The position numbers and the translations under genes are program-made. From Craterostigma plantagineum (Eukaryota > Streptophyta > Magnoliopsida > Lamiales > Linderniaceae), in contig JAPQWV010000655.1 of the NCBI GenBank assembly GCA_027422505.1, forward strand, positions 243,001 through 307,000: DNA of 64,000 bases, given 5' to 3'. The notes beneath the pieces were generated by a model, which was given only the letters and a program-made list of their open reading frames with translations, did no database searches and had not been told where the DNA came from. Shown here one piece after another: positions 10,250-20,937 of this stretch (its first letter is position 1; every line of letters begins with the position of its first letter).

Positions 10250-13200
10250 TCACAACTGAATATTCAACATACCCAACATAGTCACTAGGTGTTGGAATCG
10301 TTTGACATCCAACGGTTTTGTGAAAATGTCGGCCAGTTGATCTTCAGTTGTGATGTAGTGCAATTCAATCGTGCCTTGCTCGACATGTTCTTTGATGAAG
10401 TGATGACGAATATCTATGTGTTTTGTTCTTGAGTGATGTACAGGATTACTCGTCATCGCGATGGCACTTTTTGAGTCACAATAGATGGGAATTTTATCAA
10501 CATGAAAATTAAAATCTCGTAGTTGGGTTCTCATCCACAAAAGCTGTGAACAGCAACTAGCGGCGGCGACATATTCTGCCTCCGTCGACGAAGTTGAGAC
10601 ACAGTTTTGTTTTCGAGACGACCAACTTACGAGTTTACCGCCCAAGAAGTGTGCAGCTCCAGAGGTGCTTTTTCGGTCCATCTTGCATCCTGCATAATCC
10701 GAGTCAGAGAATCCAACCAATTTGAAGTCCGATAGAGTGGGGTACCACAAACCCAGATTGGGTGTTCCCTTGAGATAGCGGAGAATCCTTTTGACAGCAG
10801 TGAGATGGGATTCCTTTGGTGTGGCCTGAAAACGAGCACAGATTCCTGTCGAGAGGACGATATCCAGTCGACTAGCAGTAAGGTACAGAAGAGATCCTAT
10901 TATCCCTCGATAAACGGTTTGGTCAACGGGAACACCAGATGGGTCCGCGTCGGGTCGGCCAGAGGGTGACATAGGTGTAGCAGCAGTCTTAGCATCCTTC
11001 GTTCCATACTTCTCGAGGATGTCATGGATGTATTTTGGACTGATTGATGAAGATTCCGTTGGGGAGTTGCTTTACTTGAAGACCAAAAAGAAATTCAGTT
11101 CACCCATCATACTCATTTCGAATTTCTCTTTCATCAATTCTGCGAACTCTTCGCACAGTTGAGGTTTAGTCGATCCAAAAATGATGTCATCGACATAAAT
11201 CTGTACAATCATGATGTTCGGGCCACTCCGCTTTGTGAAGAGAGTTGTATCCAGAGATCCTTTCTTGAATCCAGACTGAACAAGGAAATCTGAAAGGACG
11301 TCATACCAAGCTCGGGGAGCCTGTTTTAGTCCGTAGAGGGCCTTGTAGAGTCGATAAACGTGATGAGGAAACTCTTCGCTCAAGAACCCTTCAGGTTGAT
11401 CAACGTACACTTCTTCTTTGAGAAATCCATTCAGAAATGCAGTCTTTACGTCCATTTGGTAGACTTTGAAGTTCTTGTGAGCAGCAAAGGCAAGGAACAT
11501 TCGTATGGCTTCGATCCTGGCAACTGGGGCGAAAGTTTCATCGTAGTCGATGCCTTCTTGTTGGTTGTACCCCTTAGCCACAAGTCTTGCTTTATTGCGA
11601 ATAACAACACCATCTTCATCCTTTTTGTTCTTAAAGATCCATTTTGTGCCGATAATGGATCTATTGTGAGGTCGTGGTACGAGTTCCCAAACTTGTAAGC
11701 GTTCAAACTGATTTATTTCCTCCTGCATTGCAATCATCCAATCAGGATCGTTGAGAGCTTCTGCTACTCGTGATGGTTCGACTTGACTGAGATAGTAAGC
11801 AAACAAACTTTCATTCATCGTAGCCGAACGTGTCGAAACACCGGATGTGGGATCCCCAATAATCTGATCGGTAGGGTGAGAGCGAGCCCAAAGTGGTACG
11901 TTGGTTTGTGAGGAGCTGGCCGCATTTGTGTCTATTTGAAACTCATTAGGTTGGGGCCCGGTGTCCGAAGAAGAGATCTCAATCGTATTAAATTGAGAGG
12001 GTTCTGTGTCAGAATCAGCAATATTCCCAGGGTTGGGTAGTATGTCGTCTTCGTTGAGCTTGAGTGCATCCAAGTTTGGAGGGACGACGTTATTGCCGGT
12101 AGCTGGTGGTGTAGGTGGAGTGGGTGCAGCAGTAGGTTGAGTGGTGGCGACGGGAGTCTTGGGAACTGGGTAGAAGTACTCGAAGAGCAGATCAAGATCT
12201 AGTTCACCACAATTGCCCTCAGATGAGGAAGTTCCCGCCGTTGAAGGTTGACCTTTTGTCAACGTCTGTAGAAGACCTGGTTCTGGACTGATATGGCCAG
12301 AAGCTGTGAGATCGCCTTCGCTTTCGTCAAAAGTGACATTCGTGCTTTCTATTACTGACCGTTTCTCCTTCAGATAGACTCTGTATGCCTTTCAGTTTAG
12401 TGAGTATCCAACAAAGATGCCTTCAAGAGCTTTTGGATCAAGCTTCCCAAGATGTTGACGATCATTGGCCACAAAACATCGGCAACCGAAGGCCCTTAGA
12501 TAAGATATATCGGGGATACGACGGTTATTCAGCATCTCGTATGGGGTGCGGTTGAATCTCTTGTGGATGGAAGCCCGGTTCTGTGTGTAGCAGGCCGTTT
12601 GAATAGCTTCGCCCCAAAGAGAATGAGGAAGTCTGGATTGTATGAGAAGAGTCCTAGCTGCTTCAACTAGTGTCCTATTCTTGCGCTCAACAACACCATT
12701 CTGTTCCGGTGTCTTCACAGCTGAGAACTGTTGAGTGATGCCCTGAGTGGCATAGAAATCACTGAGCTTCTTGTTCTTAAACTCAGTTCCGTTGTCAGTT
12801 CTGATAATCCGAACCTTCTGTCGATGAAGAGTTTGGGACGTAACAACAAACTCGATGATTATATCAGGAACTTCATCCTTTGTGCGAATGAGTTTCGTCC
12901 ACGTGTAGCGTGAAAAATCGTCGACTATCACCAGAATATACCGTCTTCCTCCGAGTGTGGCCGTAGGCATTGGGCCACATAGATCCATATGTAAGAGCTC
13001 GAGGATGAGCTTAGAGGACGGTGTTTCCTTAGAGACATGAGACGATCGCTTCATCTTCCCCAATTCACAGGCAGAGCAGAGCTGTTCCTTATGATATGTC
13101 AGTTGGGGTAGACCGTTGACGAGTTTATTCCAACGCAGTTTGTTGATGGTCTTGAAATTGAGATGTGAAAGACGTCGGTGCCATAAATCGTTCAACTTGG

Positions 13201-13653
13201 GTGCGGCTCGAGAGAGAAGGCATATTGGTCGAGAGGTCGTAAGGTTGAGTACATAAAGGTGGGACGTGCGCGTTCCAGAAAGAAGAAATTGTCCTGAGGC
13301 ATCTATAATGCTGCAGATGTCAGATTCGAAGAGAACCTTGTATCCTTTGTCGCAGAATCGACCAATGCTGAAGAGATTGTAGCTCAAACCCTCGACATAG
13401 GAGATGCCCTTGATTGTCAGTTTATCGTGCACGAGATCGCCAGTTCCTAGAATCGGCGCCATTTGACTGTTTCCGAAGGAGACCCTTCCGAGATAGCGCT
13501 CGGAGAAGTTGCTCAATAGCTCCTTATTCCCTGTCATGTGTGTGGAGCAACCTGAGTCTAGATACCACACATGACAGACCTGCAAACATTTAGCAAACGT
13601 TGGGTCCCCGTTTTCGAACGTGACATTCTTGTGATATATGTAAAGTTTTTATG
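10250..13653 (-). pseudogene. pol: pol of element B: protease, integrase, RT, RNase H
   Basis: Domains run leftwards. The protease has YLDSGCSTHMTG with D-S-G intact (~13560). The GAG-pre-integrase and zinc region has HRRLSH and CSAC (~13160-13070). The integrase core has HMDLCGP, RTDNGTEF and GVVERKN. RT (12262-11072) has [11 protein letters not shown] and YVDDIIFGS. RNase H (10972-10250) has SDSDYAG, STEAEY and DSKSAI. All visible catalytic residues are present, but the frame is broken by an in-frame TGA at 12394-12392, a base lost in the T/A run near 11085, and a compensating base gained in AAAA at 11033-11036. The protease frame opens only after a TAA near 13653 and differs from the upstream frame, so a shift lies between 13653 and 13593. 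B is therefore not autonomous unless some of these are recoded. Confidence 0.9.
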
Positions 13654-14588
13654 CGCTTTATGGGAAATGTGGTTTCTAAATCAGATTGTGTTGTTTCTAA
13701 TTTAGCTTTCCCTTTGTCGTTTGTTTGATTAGGCGGGATTATGGTTTTTCTAACCCATATTTTCCTAACATGTGCTTGCATGTGTGGTGCCTTATACATG
13801 AATTGGCGTGTGGAATGTGGTTGTCGTTTTTGTGCTTCGGTTTTGGTCGCCATTGGCTTGCGAGTAGTAGGTGGGTTTGCGTTTGACGACGAGAGGCGTT
13901 TTCGCTTGACCTTAGGTTTAGGCGAGATGGGAGAATTCAAAGACGTCGTAGATGAAGTTCGCTTGCGTGGTCGGAGTGTTGCGTGTTCATGTGTTTCATA
14001 TTCATGGAAGCGTGGGAGGACAAATTCATTGCAGCAGCACATAGACATAAGCTTGGTAAAAGAAAGATGAGTTTTGGCAACATAATTGTCTACGACCTTA
14101 GGACATTGGGATTCAGTACATAGAGAGGTAGAATGAATATAGGATGGTCTTTTCTTCTTGTCATCGAAGAGCGGATTCTCCTTTATTTGGTACGAACTCC
14201 CTTCCAGAGACGTCGAGCTCACATTCCCTGTATCCATAAGAATACTAGAGTTAGTGTTAGAACATGTGTCGGCTTCAGGAGTCATCTTCGCCGTCCTCTT
14301 ACATTTACATGTTTGAGAGTCTGGTACTTGACTTGACGTAGAAGGTTTGTTCGTATTATGAGATTGTTCTAGGGTAAAGATTTTGTAAAGTAGATCTTCT
14401 CGCTCTTTTGCAAAGGCTTTTCGCTCTACTTCTATGGTTCGTTCTAGTTCTGCTATGACTAGAAGTTTCTCTGGGACATAGATGCGAGAAAGTGCTTCTC
14501 GGAGAGCGATTTCCTGTTCTTCGGTTGGGAATTGAGATTTGATGTCTTCAGAGAGTGATGGCTTTCTAGTCTTATCACTAGCATTCAA
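13590..14588 (-). CDS. ORF between gag and protease of element B, 332 aa, in gag frame
   Basis: This frame is the direct continuation of gag after a single TAA (14591-14589). It begins with TTG, not ATG, so it would be reached only by stop-codon readthrough or after loss of the stop. The protein is Ser/Thr/Lys-rich and basic, with a helical N-terminal part (ELERTIEVERKAFAKERED). It contains a Lys/Arg-rich stretch (KPKVKRKR), and I recognise no enzyme motif. In related plant copia elements this region is a variable gag-pol spacer. It ends at 13590, shortly before the protease motif in another frame. Confidence 0.55.
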   Translation of the reverse strand: MNASDKTRKPSLSEDIKSQFPTEEQEIALREALSRIYVPEKLLVIAELERTIEVERKAFAKEREDLLYKIFTLEQSHNTNKPSTSSQVPDSQTCKCKRTAKMTPEADTCSNTNSSILMDTGNVSSTSLEGSSYQIKENPLFDDKKKRPSYIHSTSLCTESQCPKVVDNYVAKTHLSFTKLMSMCCCNEFVLPRFHEYETHEHATLRPRKRTSSTTSLNSPISPKPKVKRKRLSSSNANPPTTRKPMATKTEAQKRQPHSTRQFMYKAPHMQAHVRKIWVRKTIIPPNQTNDKGKAKLETTQSDLETTFPIKRIKTLHISQECHVRKRGPNVC

Positions 14589-16529
14589 TTATGTGTAGTC
14601 GTATGCGATTTCTGCCCAAAGTATGTTCTGTTTCCTCTTTTCTTCTGACAGCACAGTGGAGGAGGATCTTACAAATGGCATGAGTTGTGAGGGAGTCCCT
14701 TTCCTCGTTTTTAGGAATGCTGTACTGTACATGTTATACCTTTTAACAATTAGCGGTGTTGGATCGCAGTTGCTGGCCAGTCCGATTCCCATCCGGGCAT
14801 CGTAGAATTCTGTTTCAACTGGTTGGTTTAATAGACATAAGATGTTTGCTGCCTTTTTCCTAAGGTGAAGTTGCTCCTCAAGTTCTTTCACCTTGCGGTA
14901 TAGCCTAATTCTTTCCTTCGTAAGCAGTTCATATTGGGCGGCCGTCAGGAGGCGAGAAGTTTCACATGAACTAATGGCTAGTGTAGTTTCCTTAACCTTA
15001 GTCTCACTTTGTTTGTTCTTACTTTGCAGACGTTTGACTAACGCTTCGGAGGCCATTAGACGTTCGTTTGCGCAGGCAAGTTCTTCTACTTTTAGACTAA
15101 GTAAGGCATAGTTATTTTCAAATTTTAGCCTAAGTTCATCATAATCCCTAGCGTCTACGGTGGGTTTCTTAATGGCGTGTCGGTGATTAAACACATCATC
15201 GAGTTGCGAGATTCGTACCTCAGACTCAGCGTTGGTAGGAGTCTTAGCTGTGTTTTCACCGGTGTGACCCATCTCCTCGTCCTCGTCATGTTCGACCAGC
15301 CTTGCCATGCAGCAATCTTCATCCTTAGGCTCCTCGTCTTCTGAAGTGTCATTCACCCATTCAGCTTCTTCGGTGAGTAGGACTTTCCCACTTTCCATCT
15401 TGCGGGTCATTCTGGCCTTTCGGTCGTAGTACCCGGAGTCCTTCACGCGTGGGGCGTGGCATTCTTTGGCAAAGTGGCCTGTCTTTCCACACCGAAAGCA
15501 CTTCACAGACTTTTGAGGTGCGGAGTCCTCTGCTTTTATTGTCAGCTTAGTTTCCTCTGTGGGAGTGGTATTTTTGGTGCCGCTATAGGTTCTTTGGCGA
15601 TTGGAGAAGGATGATGATTTTTTCCCGATCTTCTTTGAGACCAACTTAGTGAGCATTGCCAGTTGCTTGCGTATATCACGAACATCTTCATCTGATTCTG
15701 TATCGGCTTCGGATCCTGAAGAGGTGTCAGATACAACAGCTGGTAGCTTCCCTTTGTTCTGTTTGATCTTAGTGGTGGAAGATCGTTCATTGGTTTTGTT
15801 CGAGAGGAGTGCCAGTGGGTCGACTCGAGTGTTGGTGGACTGAGGTTGCACGTAAGGAGCATAGGCAGACAAACTGTCATAAAGAGCATGGATGGAAGTG
15901 TTGGAGAGGTCCTTACTCTGAATCATCATCACGATTGCATTGCCCCAATGTGGTTTGAGGCTACCAAGGAAGCGATTGTTGATATCGAATTTGTCCCTCG
16001 AGATCCTGGCTTTCTTGAGTTCATTGATGATCTTCAAGTATCGGAGGTATGTGTCACGCAGTTCATCTCCTTCATAGGCCTGGAAGAGTTCATACTGCGA
16101 GAGACATGCTGATTTCCTCCCGTGAGCACTTTCAGTTGTGCCTGCCATAATTTCTGCAAGTTCATCCCATATCTCCTTAGCAGTTGTGCAGCACTCAACG
16201 TGACCGTAGACCTCGTTTCCCAAAGCCTGGAAGAGGTATCCTTTGGCAGTCTCGTCGGCCTGTACACGAGCCAGTTCATCCTCATTGATGGGACCTCTTG
16301 GAGTGCGGCGTTCATCCATGGGAGGGTTTGCGTTTGGCTGTGCAGGGATGGTTGTCCAGAACTGTGCTGGGCCGTTGAAGATGGAGTCCAGAAGGTATTG
16401 AGAGAGTGGTGCGCCTTTGTTCCTGATGAACGTGAGGAACCGGTTTGTCCATATGCTGTAGTCGCCTTGTCGCAGCATCGGAGGCCTGGTGTCGGAGCCC
16501 ACTATGGAGATGTCATTCGTGGTAGACAT
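14589..16529 (-). CDS. gag: gag polyprotein of element B, 646 aa
   Basis: This is the capsid/nucleocapsid protein that packages element RNA. It starts at the ATG 16529 (MSTTNDISIVGSD), after a ~1.5-kb leader. The N-terminal half has the copia gag pattern (YSIWTNRFLTFI near residue 25, then AKEIWDELAEIMAGT). An intact CX2CX4HX4C zinc knuckle, CFRCGKTGHFAKEC, lies at residues ~343-356. After it come an acidic segment (HDEDEEMGH) and a long heptad-like helical tail (~470-560). The length exceeds that of simple copia gags and suits Sireviruses. It is uninterrupted and ends in TAA at 14591-14589. It could in principle still make particles, even though B's pol is broken. Confidence 0.9.
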   Translation of the reverse strand: MSTTNDISIVGSDTRPPMLRQGDYSIWTNRFLTFIRNKGAPLSQYLLDSIFNGPAQFWTTIPAQPNANPPMDERRTPRGPINEDELARVQADETAKGYLFQALGNEVYGHVECCTTAKEIWDELAEIMAGTTESAHGRKSACLSQYELFQAYEGDELRDTYLRYLKIINELKKARISRDKFDINNRFLGSLKPHWGNAIVMMIQSKDLSNTSIHALYDSLSAYAPYVQPQSTNTRVDPLALLSNKTNERSSTTKIKQNKGKLPAVVSDTSSGSEADTESDEDVRDIRKQLAMLTKLVSKKIGKKSSSFSNRQRTYSGTKNTTPTEETKLTIKAEDSAPQKSVKCFRCGKTGHFAKECHAPRVKDSGYYDRKARMTRKMESGKVLLTEEAEWVNDTSEDEEPKDEDCCMARLVEHDEDEEMGHTGENTAKTPTNAESEVRISQLDDVFNHRHAIKKPTVDARDYDELRLKFENNYALLSLKVEELACANERLMASEALVKRLQSKNKQSETKVKETTLAISSCETSRLLTAAQYELLTKERIRLYRKVKELEEQLHLRKKAANILCLLNQPVETEFYDARMGIGLASNCDPTPLIVKRYNMYSTAFLKTRKGTPSQLMPFVRSSSTVLSEEKRKQNILWAEIAYDYT

Positions 16530-18103
16530 GGTTGGTGCAGTCGAATCGTTCGTGGTATTGATCTTGCGTAGATAAGAAAGTTAGTAACGAACGATATGAG
16601 AAATACGAGTTTGATGACTAGAGTTTTGAGAATAAAATTGTTTAAAGAATTTCTTAGAACTAAGTGAGCATGTGTGATGGTCGATAATGTATGAAAGAGA
16701 AATATATCTTGAAATTAGGAGTAGTTCTAGAAATTTAAATTGAGACTTGGGGAGCAAAAACAAATTTTATCTCAAAAGTGGTCTAGGGAGATAGTTCTAA
16801 AGTGTGAGGATCAAATCTTAAAAAGTTTGAGAAAAATTTAACCCAAGAAGATTTTAACACGAGAAAGACTTAACACGAAAGAGGAAAAAAAAGAAAAAAA
16901 ATTCGCAGCTCAAGGAGACGTGATTAGTGAAATGTTATCCGAGAAATTAAGTGTTGAGGAATTTCGGTGTTTGTGAATTTTAAGGAGAAATTAAAAAAAA
17001 ATTCACAGGTGAAAATTTTCTCGGATTTAAAAGTTTCGCGTGTGGGAATGATTCTAAGTTGAGAGTTTTAAAATCTTCACAAGAAAATTTCGCAAGTTAA
17101 AGAAAATCGCATCGAGTGGTGAAGTGTGATTTTTAGGAAATTTTCTCGGATTTGGAAGAGACGTGGTTTTGAAAAACTTTCTCAGATGAGATAAACTTTC
17201 TCGGCTTAGAAAACTTTCTCGGATGTAAAGATTTTCAACAAGTTCTCGGCTGAGAAAAAAAATTCGCGGCTTAGAAAGATTCTTGGAATTGACTTTCTCG
17301 TGTATAAAGTTTCTCGGATTTTAAAGAGTACGAACTTGAGAAAAATTGGGTCTTAGAGAAATTTTTCGCGGTTTTGGAAATTCTCGGATTTTAAAGAGTA
17401 CGAAGTTGAGAAAAATTGGGCCTAAGAAAAATTTTCGCGGTTTCAAACTTTCTCGGATTTTGAGCATAGGTTGTTGCGAGAAACTGCAGTGAAAGCGAAA
17501 TTTTCGCGGTGTAAAAATTCTCGGATTGTGAGCATAGACCGTTGCGAAAAAAAAATTCAGTGAAAGAGACGTTTCGCGGTTTAAAAATTCTCGGATTCAA
17601 CTTCGCAGAGATGAAACTTTCGCGGATTTGAACGATTCAGCAAAATTTCGCGGGCAAGAACATCAAGTACTGTTCCATTGCTTTGTCGCGACATTTTCCA
17701 GAAAAACCGTCTGTTTTCACCCAAGTCTCAACCAAAATCGCTCAAACTTGATCCTAAACTTCAGAAATTCTTCCCTAAACACATGATCGACCGATTTGTG
17801 AACTAAAAACAACAAAAAATGGGTCAAATCGACCGAAAACAGAGAATGGCCGAGATGTCCTTTTTCTGAAAAGTTTTTGCTTCAATCTCGCTCAAAACTC
17901 GTTAAAACTGATCCAAAAGTGTTCTAAAAACATTTTAGGCATAGACTCGATCTGGGGGAAGGTTTTAAACATAAAAACGAAGCATCAAAAGCCCAAAACA
18001 AGCTCAAAATGCCCGAAAACAATTTTTTTGCTCCAAAACACCTTTGATCTTGCTTGGAATCGAACGAAACTGGATTCAAATCAATGCAGATCGATCCACG
18101 TTT
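16530..18103 (-). other. 5' leader of element B with dispersed TTTCTCGG/TTTTCGCGG motifs
   Basis: The region is non-coding. From about 16880 to 17660 the + strand carries some two dozen TTTCTCGG or TTTTCGCGG repeats, i.e. CCGAGAAA/CCGCGAAAA in the sense strand. This is the same motif class and orientation as the arrays upstream of the accessory ORF. Two adjacent ~65-bp stretches (about 17310-17370 and 17375-17440), containing GGATTTTAAAGAGTACGA, are near duplicates. Confidence 0.7.
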
Positions 18104-18115
18104 GCTCTGATACCA
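18104..18115 (-). other. primer-binding site of element B (initiator Met tRNA)
   Basis: GCTCTGATACCA is the reverse complement of TGGTATCAGAGC. It lies two bases inside the 5' LTR edge and is the standard plant initiator-Met primer site. Confidence 0.95.
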
Positions 18116-18117
18116 CT

Positions 18118-18414
18118 TGTTGGTCCCGAAATGCACCAGACAAGGAATCAAAGAGGCTAAATGGAATGAAGAAGGGAGAGTTTCTCACCTTTGAGTGTGT
18201 GTAGTGTGTGAAAATAAGAGTATGCCTTTTGATCTTTGATTAGCTTTCAAAGTGAGTTGGTAAAACCTTATATACCACATTAACCCTAGGTATATTAAGG
18301 CCCAATCACTAATAATAAAATAATTACTATCTAGTCCAAAGCCCAAGCTAAAGATAATTACATAATTAATCCCAAGACTTAAACTATTGACACAACCAAT
18401 TAAATATCCTAACA
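18118..18414 (-). repeat. 5' LTR of element B (297 bp)
   Basis: On the + strand it reads TGTTGGTCCCG...ATATCCTAACA. It carries a TATATACC stretch as a possible promoter TATA. It is the inverted match of 4977-5273 with about 5 substitutions. Confidence 0.95.
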
Positions 18415-20891
18415 GAATTATAAATAATTGCGTATAAGATCTATAATTTTGAAGTAAAGAAAAATTATTAATAGGAGTTATGTTATATATATAGGGAATT
18501 CGATAAAAAAAAACTAATAAGAATTAAATGGATAGAATTTCGAAGTAGAGGGATGTTTAGAAAGTGAGAAGACTTTCGAAACTTAGGGTTTTTCAATTGT
18601 TTGCTTTGAAAACCTAGCCAAAGAATTAGTTTAAGTGGGCTGGAATTAATGATTTGGGCTACATTTAATTTGATTATATCTCCACATAAGGTCCAAATCA
18701 TAAAGGTACAAAATGGATAATTATTAAGACAACGTTTCTTACTATGGGAGGAGAAAAGACGTCATAGTCTTATCATCACCACTTTCAATACTTTAATACA
18801 TATCTATAACATAAATTGAACCATAAAGAAGGAAACGAAACCTTGATAACAACAAAACTGAGAAAGAGCATTTAAGGAAAGGACAAGAGGGTATCGAACT
18901 TGAGGAAAACTAGGCCAAGCTTAGAGATATAATCGGAAGAAGGTAACTTCACTACACGTAAATGCCTTGATTTATATTATGCTACTATGTTTTGAATGTC
19001 GACATGAGTATTTAATAATTGAGAGAATTTCGGATGGGTTAATATTTAGAAAACCCTAAGATCTTGAGTTGCGGGTTAGGCTCATGAATTAGTATATATG
19101 AGTCCTCATGAATTTAATGCATAAGATGTTCTTCACACTTAGCATGTTCTTTAAGACTTATGTTTAGGGTGTATCCTTTTTGGGATTTAACAGAGGTTTT
19201 GAAGCTGATCTTAATCGTATGTAAGATTGCGATATGATATGAAAAGTTTCGAGATGTAACCTAGGTAGAATTCGAAATATAAAAGCTTTCGATATAATAA
19301 GATCTCGATAAGAGATCTCGACATTGTGTAATGAGTTCGACATTTACTTCCCAACAAAATATTTCGATTGGCCATTGTTAATGATTTCGACATTTGTTCT
19401 TTTCTCAACTATGAAAGATATCGACATCCTTAATGTAACGTTTCGACATTTATCACAGAATGAAAGTCTCGACATTTGTTCTTTTCTCAACTTAATAGCT
19501 CGACATTTTCTTTTAATAATCTCGACAAAGTGAGACCTCGACATTTGTACAAGTTTGACACCTTATAGAATTAGTAACAAAGATCTCAATATGGTTTAAT
19601 AATCTCGACATCTATGTCTCGACATTTCCAAGATTTCGACATTGTATTTCAGTTAATAAATTTTCGGTATTTTAGAATTTTGCTATTTCTAGGGTTTTCA
19701 ATATTTTAGGGTTTATTATTTTTAGGAATTTCATTATTTTTAGGTTTTCATAAATTTTAGGGTTTTAATAATTTTAGCATTTTCGAAACTTATATGACTT
19801 AGTAAATTTATTGATGTGGAAATATTTTCAATATTCAGAGGATCGAAGCATAGGAAGTTTACCCGACTTCGTATCTAATTTTATCAGGAGGACATGTAGG
19901 TGGATCATCCATCTACGATACGTAAACACAAATGTGAATTTATGTGTTTCCATGTGATTCGATGATTTACGTGACTTACATGATTTATGTGCTTTACCTG
20001 TTCTACATACGTTTAATATAAATCATGTTATATGAGATTTCTTGTATATGCATGGCACGTGCATATCACGTTAGGACGAGAGATGGTTGTACCGTAGTGT
20101 GACGGTAATGATATGAGATATTGACGTACGGGGTAGAATGAGATGCTTGTGATTGGTGACTCTTAGAGGAGTCGAGGTTGGGCTCACTGGGCACCTGGCG
20201 GAGACAGGCGTGATCGATCTGTCTACTCGGCGTGACCGTCCCGAGGTGCATACCGCCGGATGAGATATTGATCTGACCTGATAGGAGGCCATTGGCGTGA
20301 TCGTCCAGTGCACTATCAGTGTATACTTTTGGTGCGGAGCGACCCGGTAGGAGGCCATTGGCGTGATAGTCCAGTGCACTACCAGGGTAGGCTGTCGCGA
20401 GACTTGGGGTGGCCTCCCAGTAGTCTTTGCGCGCGAGGGTGTCGAGCCTAACCTAGGGCCCTGTGTTGTGTCAAATAGGAATGTGGGAAAAGAAGAGTGT
20501 GCATTATATCATGTTGTGAGGTATTGGGTTTGGGGTTGAGTGCACACTTGCATACATGCATTTTATTCACCTACTGGCAAATTGCTCAGTGTTTACGTGT
20601 TGTAGGTACTGAGTCCGACGCTGATACGCGTCGTGACTGAGGCGGCTGGTGGCGGTGCTCCACGGACTTTTGAGGGCGGTGCGGTACATGGATGAAGACC
20701 TGTGGAGCGTCTGTAGGACTTTTGTTCTTTTGATATTTTTGGGACTTCGGCCCATGTACAGAGATGACAATGTAGACGTATGTTTATAATAATGTATATT
20801 ATTTTAGGAAAAAGTTTTAATTAGACGGGCCTTCCGCGGCTTACGTTGCGGAAATCCGCCACTAATTCTAATTAGAAAAGTAAGGTCGCCA
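18415..20891 (+). repeat. right part of a gypsy-type LTR (G0), probably a solo or truncated LTR
   Basis: No coding sequence. The 3' end (20560-20891) follows the plan of the G1 LTR end: a GTTTACGTGT...GTAGGTA stretch, a GGCGGCTG(G/A)TGGCGGTG block, an AGGGCGGTGCGGTACATGG block, then a terminal ...AAGGTCGCCA. No primer-binding site follows, so it is not the 5' LTR of an intact element. Its left part should continue beyond element B. It holds TCGACAT motifs (19240-19660) and a ~40-bp duplication of AGGAGGCCATTGGCGTGAT (about 20281-20322 and 20348-20389). Confidence 0.65.
19240..19660. repeat. TCGACATTT/TCTCGATA motif array in the G0 LTR
   Basis: About 20 irregularly spaced copies of TCGACAT or close variants (TTCGACATT, CTCGACATC, TTTCGATAT) lie in otherwise A/T-rich DNA. 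It is the same motif class as in the G2 and G3 LTRs. Confidence 0.75.
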
Positions 20892-20937
20892 TAAATGAGA
20901 TGTTGGGTACTCTTTTATTAACAATCTCGTACAGAGT

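Larger units (their letters stand above)
5274..18414 (-). mobile_element. Sirevirus-like Ty1/copia element B, interrupted by A
   Basis: Read on the minus strand, the order is 5' LTR (18414-18118), initiator-Met PBS, ~1.5-kb leader, gag, linker ORF, protease, integrase, RT, RNase H, internal polypurine repeats and accessory ORF. Integrase before RT defines Ty1/copia. The RT end ([12 protein letters not shown]) and the extra 3' ORF point to the Sirevirus (SIRE/Maximus) lineage, although the 297-bp LTR is short for that group. B's last ~230 bp of accessory ORF and its 3' LTR are missing because element A is inserted at 5273/5274. They should lie left of A's 5' LTR. B sits inside the LTR remnant at 18415-20891; its target duplicate on the right is probably gaatt (18415-18419). 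Confidence 0.88.

Noticed and set aside
13741..14336. + strand frames of 67-109 codons
   Set aside because: Antisense shadows of the gag-protease linker frame of element B.
19211..19544. Small frames on both strands around 19.2-19.5 kb
   Set aside because: They follow the TCGACAT array (repeated C-R-D/N-V-E residues) and are not conserved between arrays.
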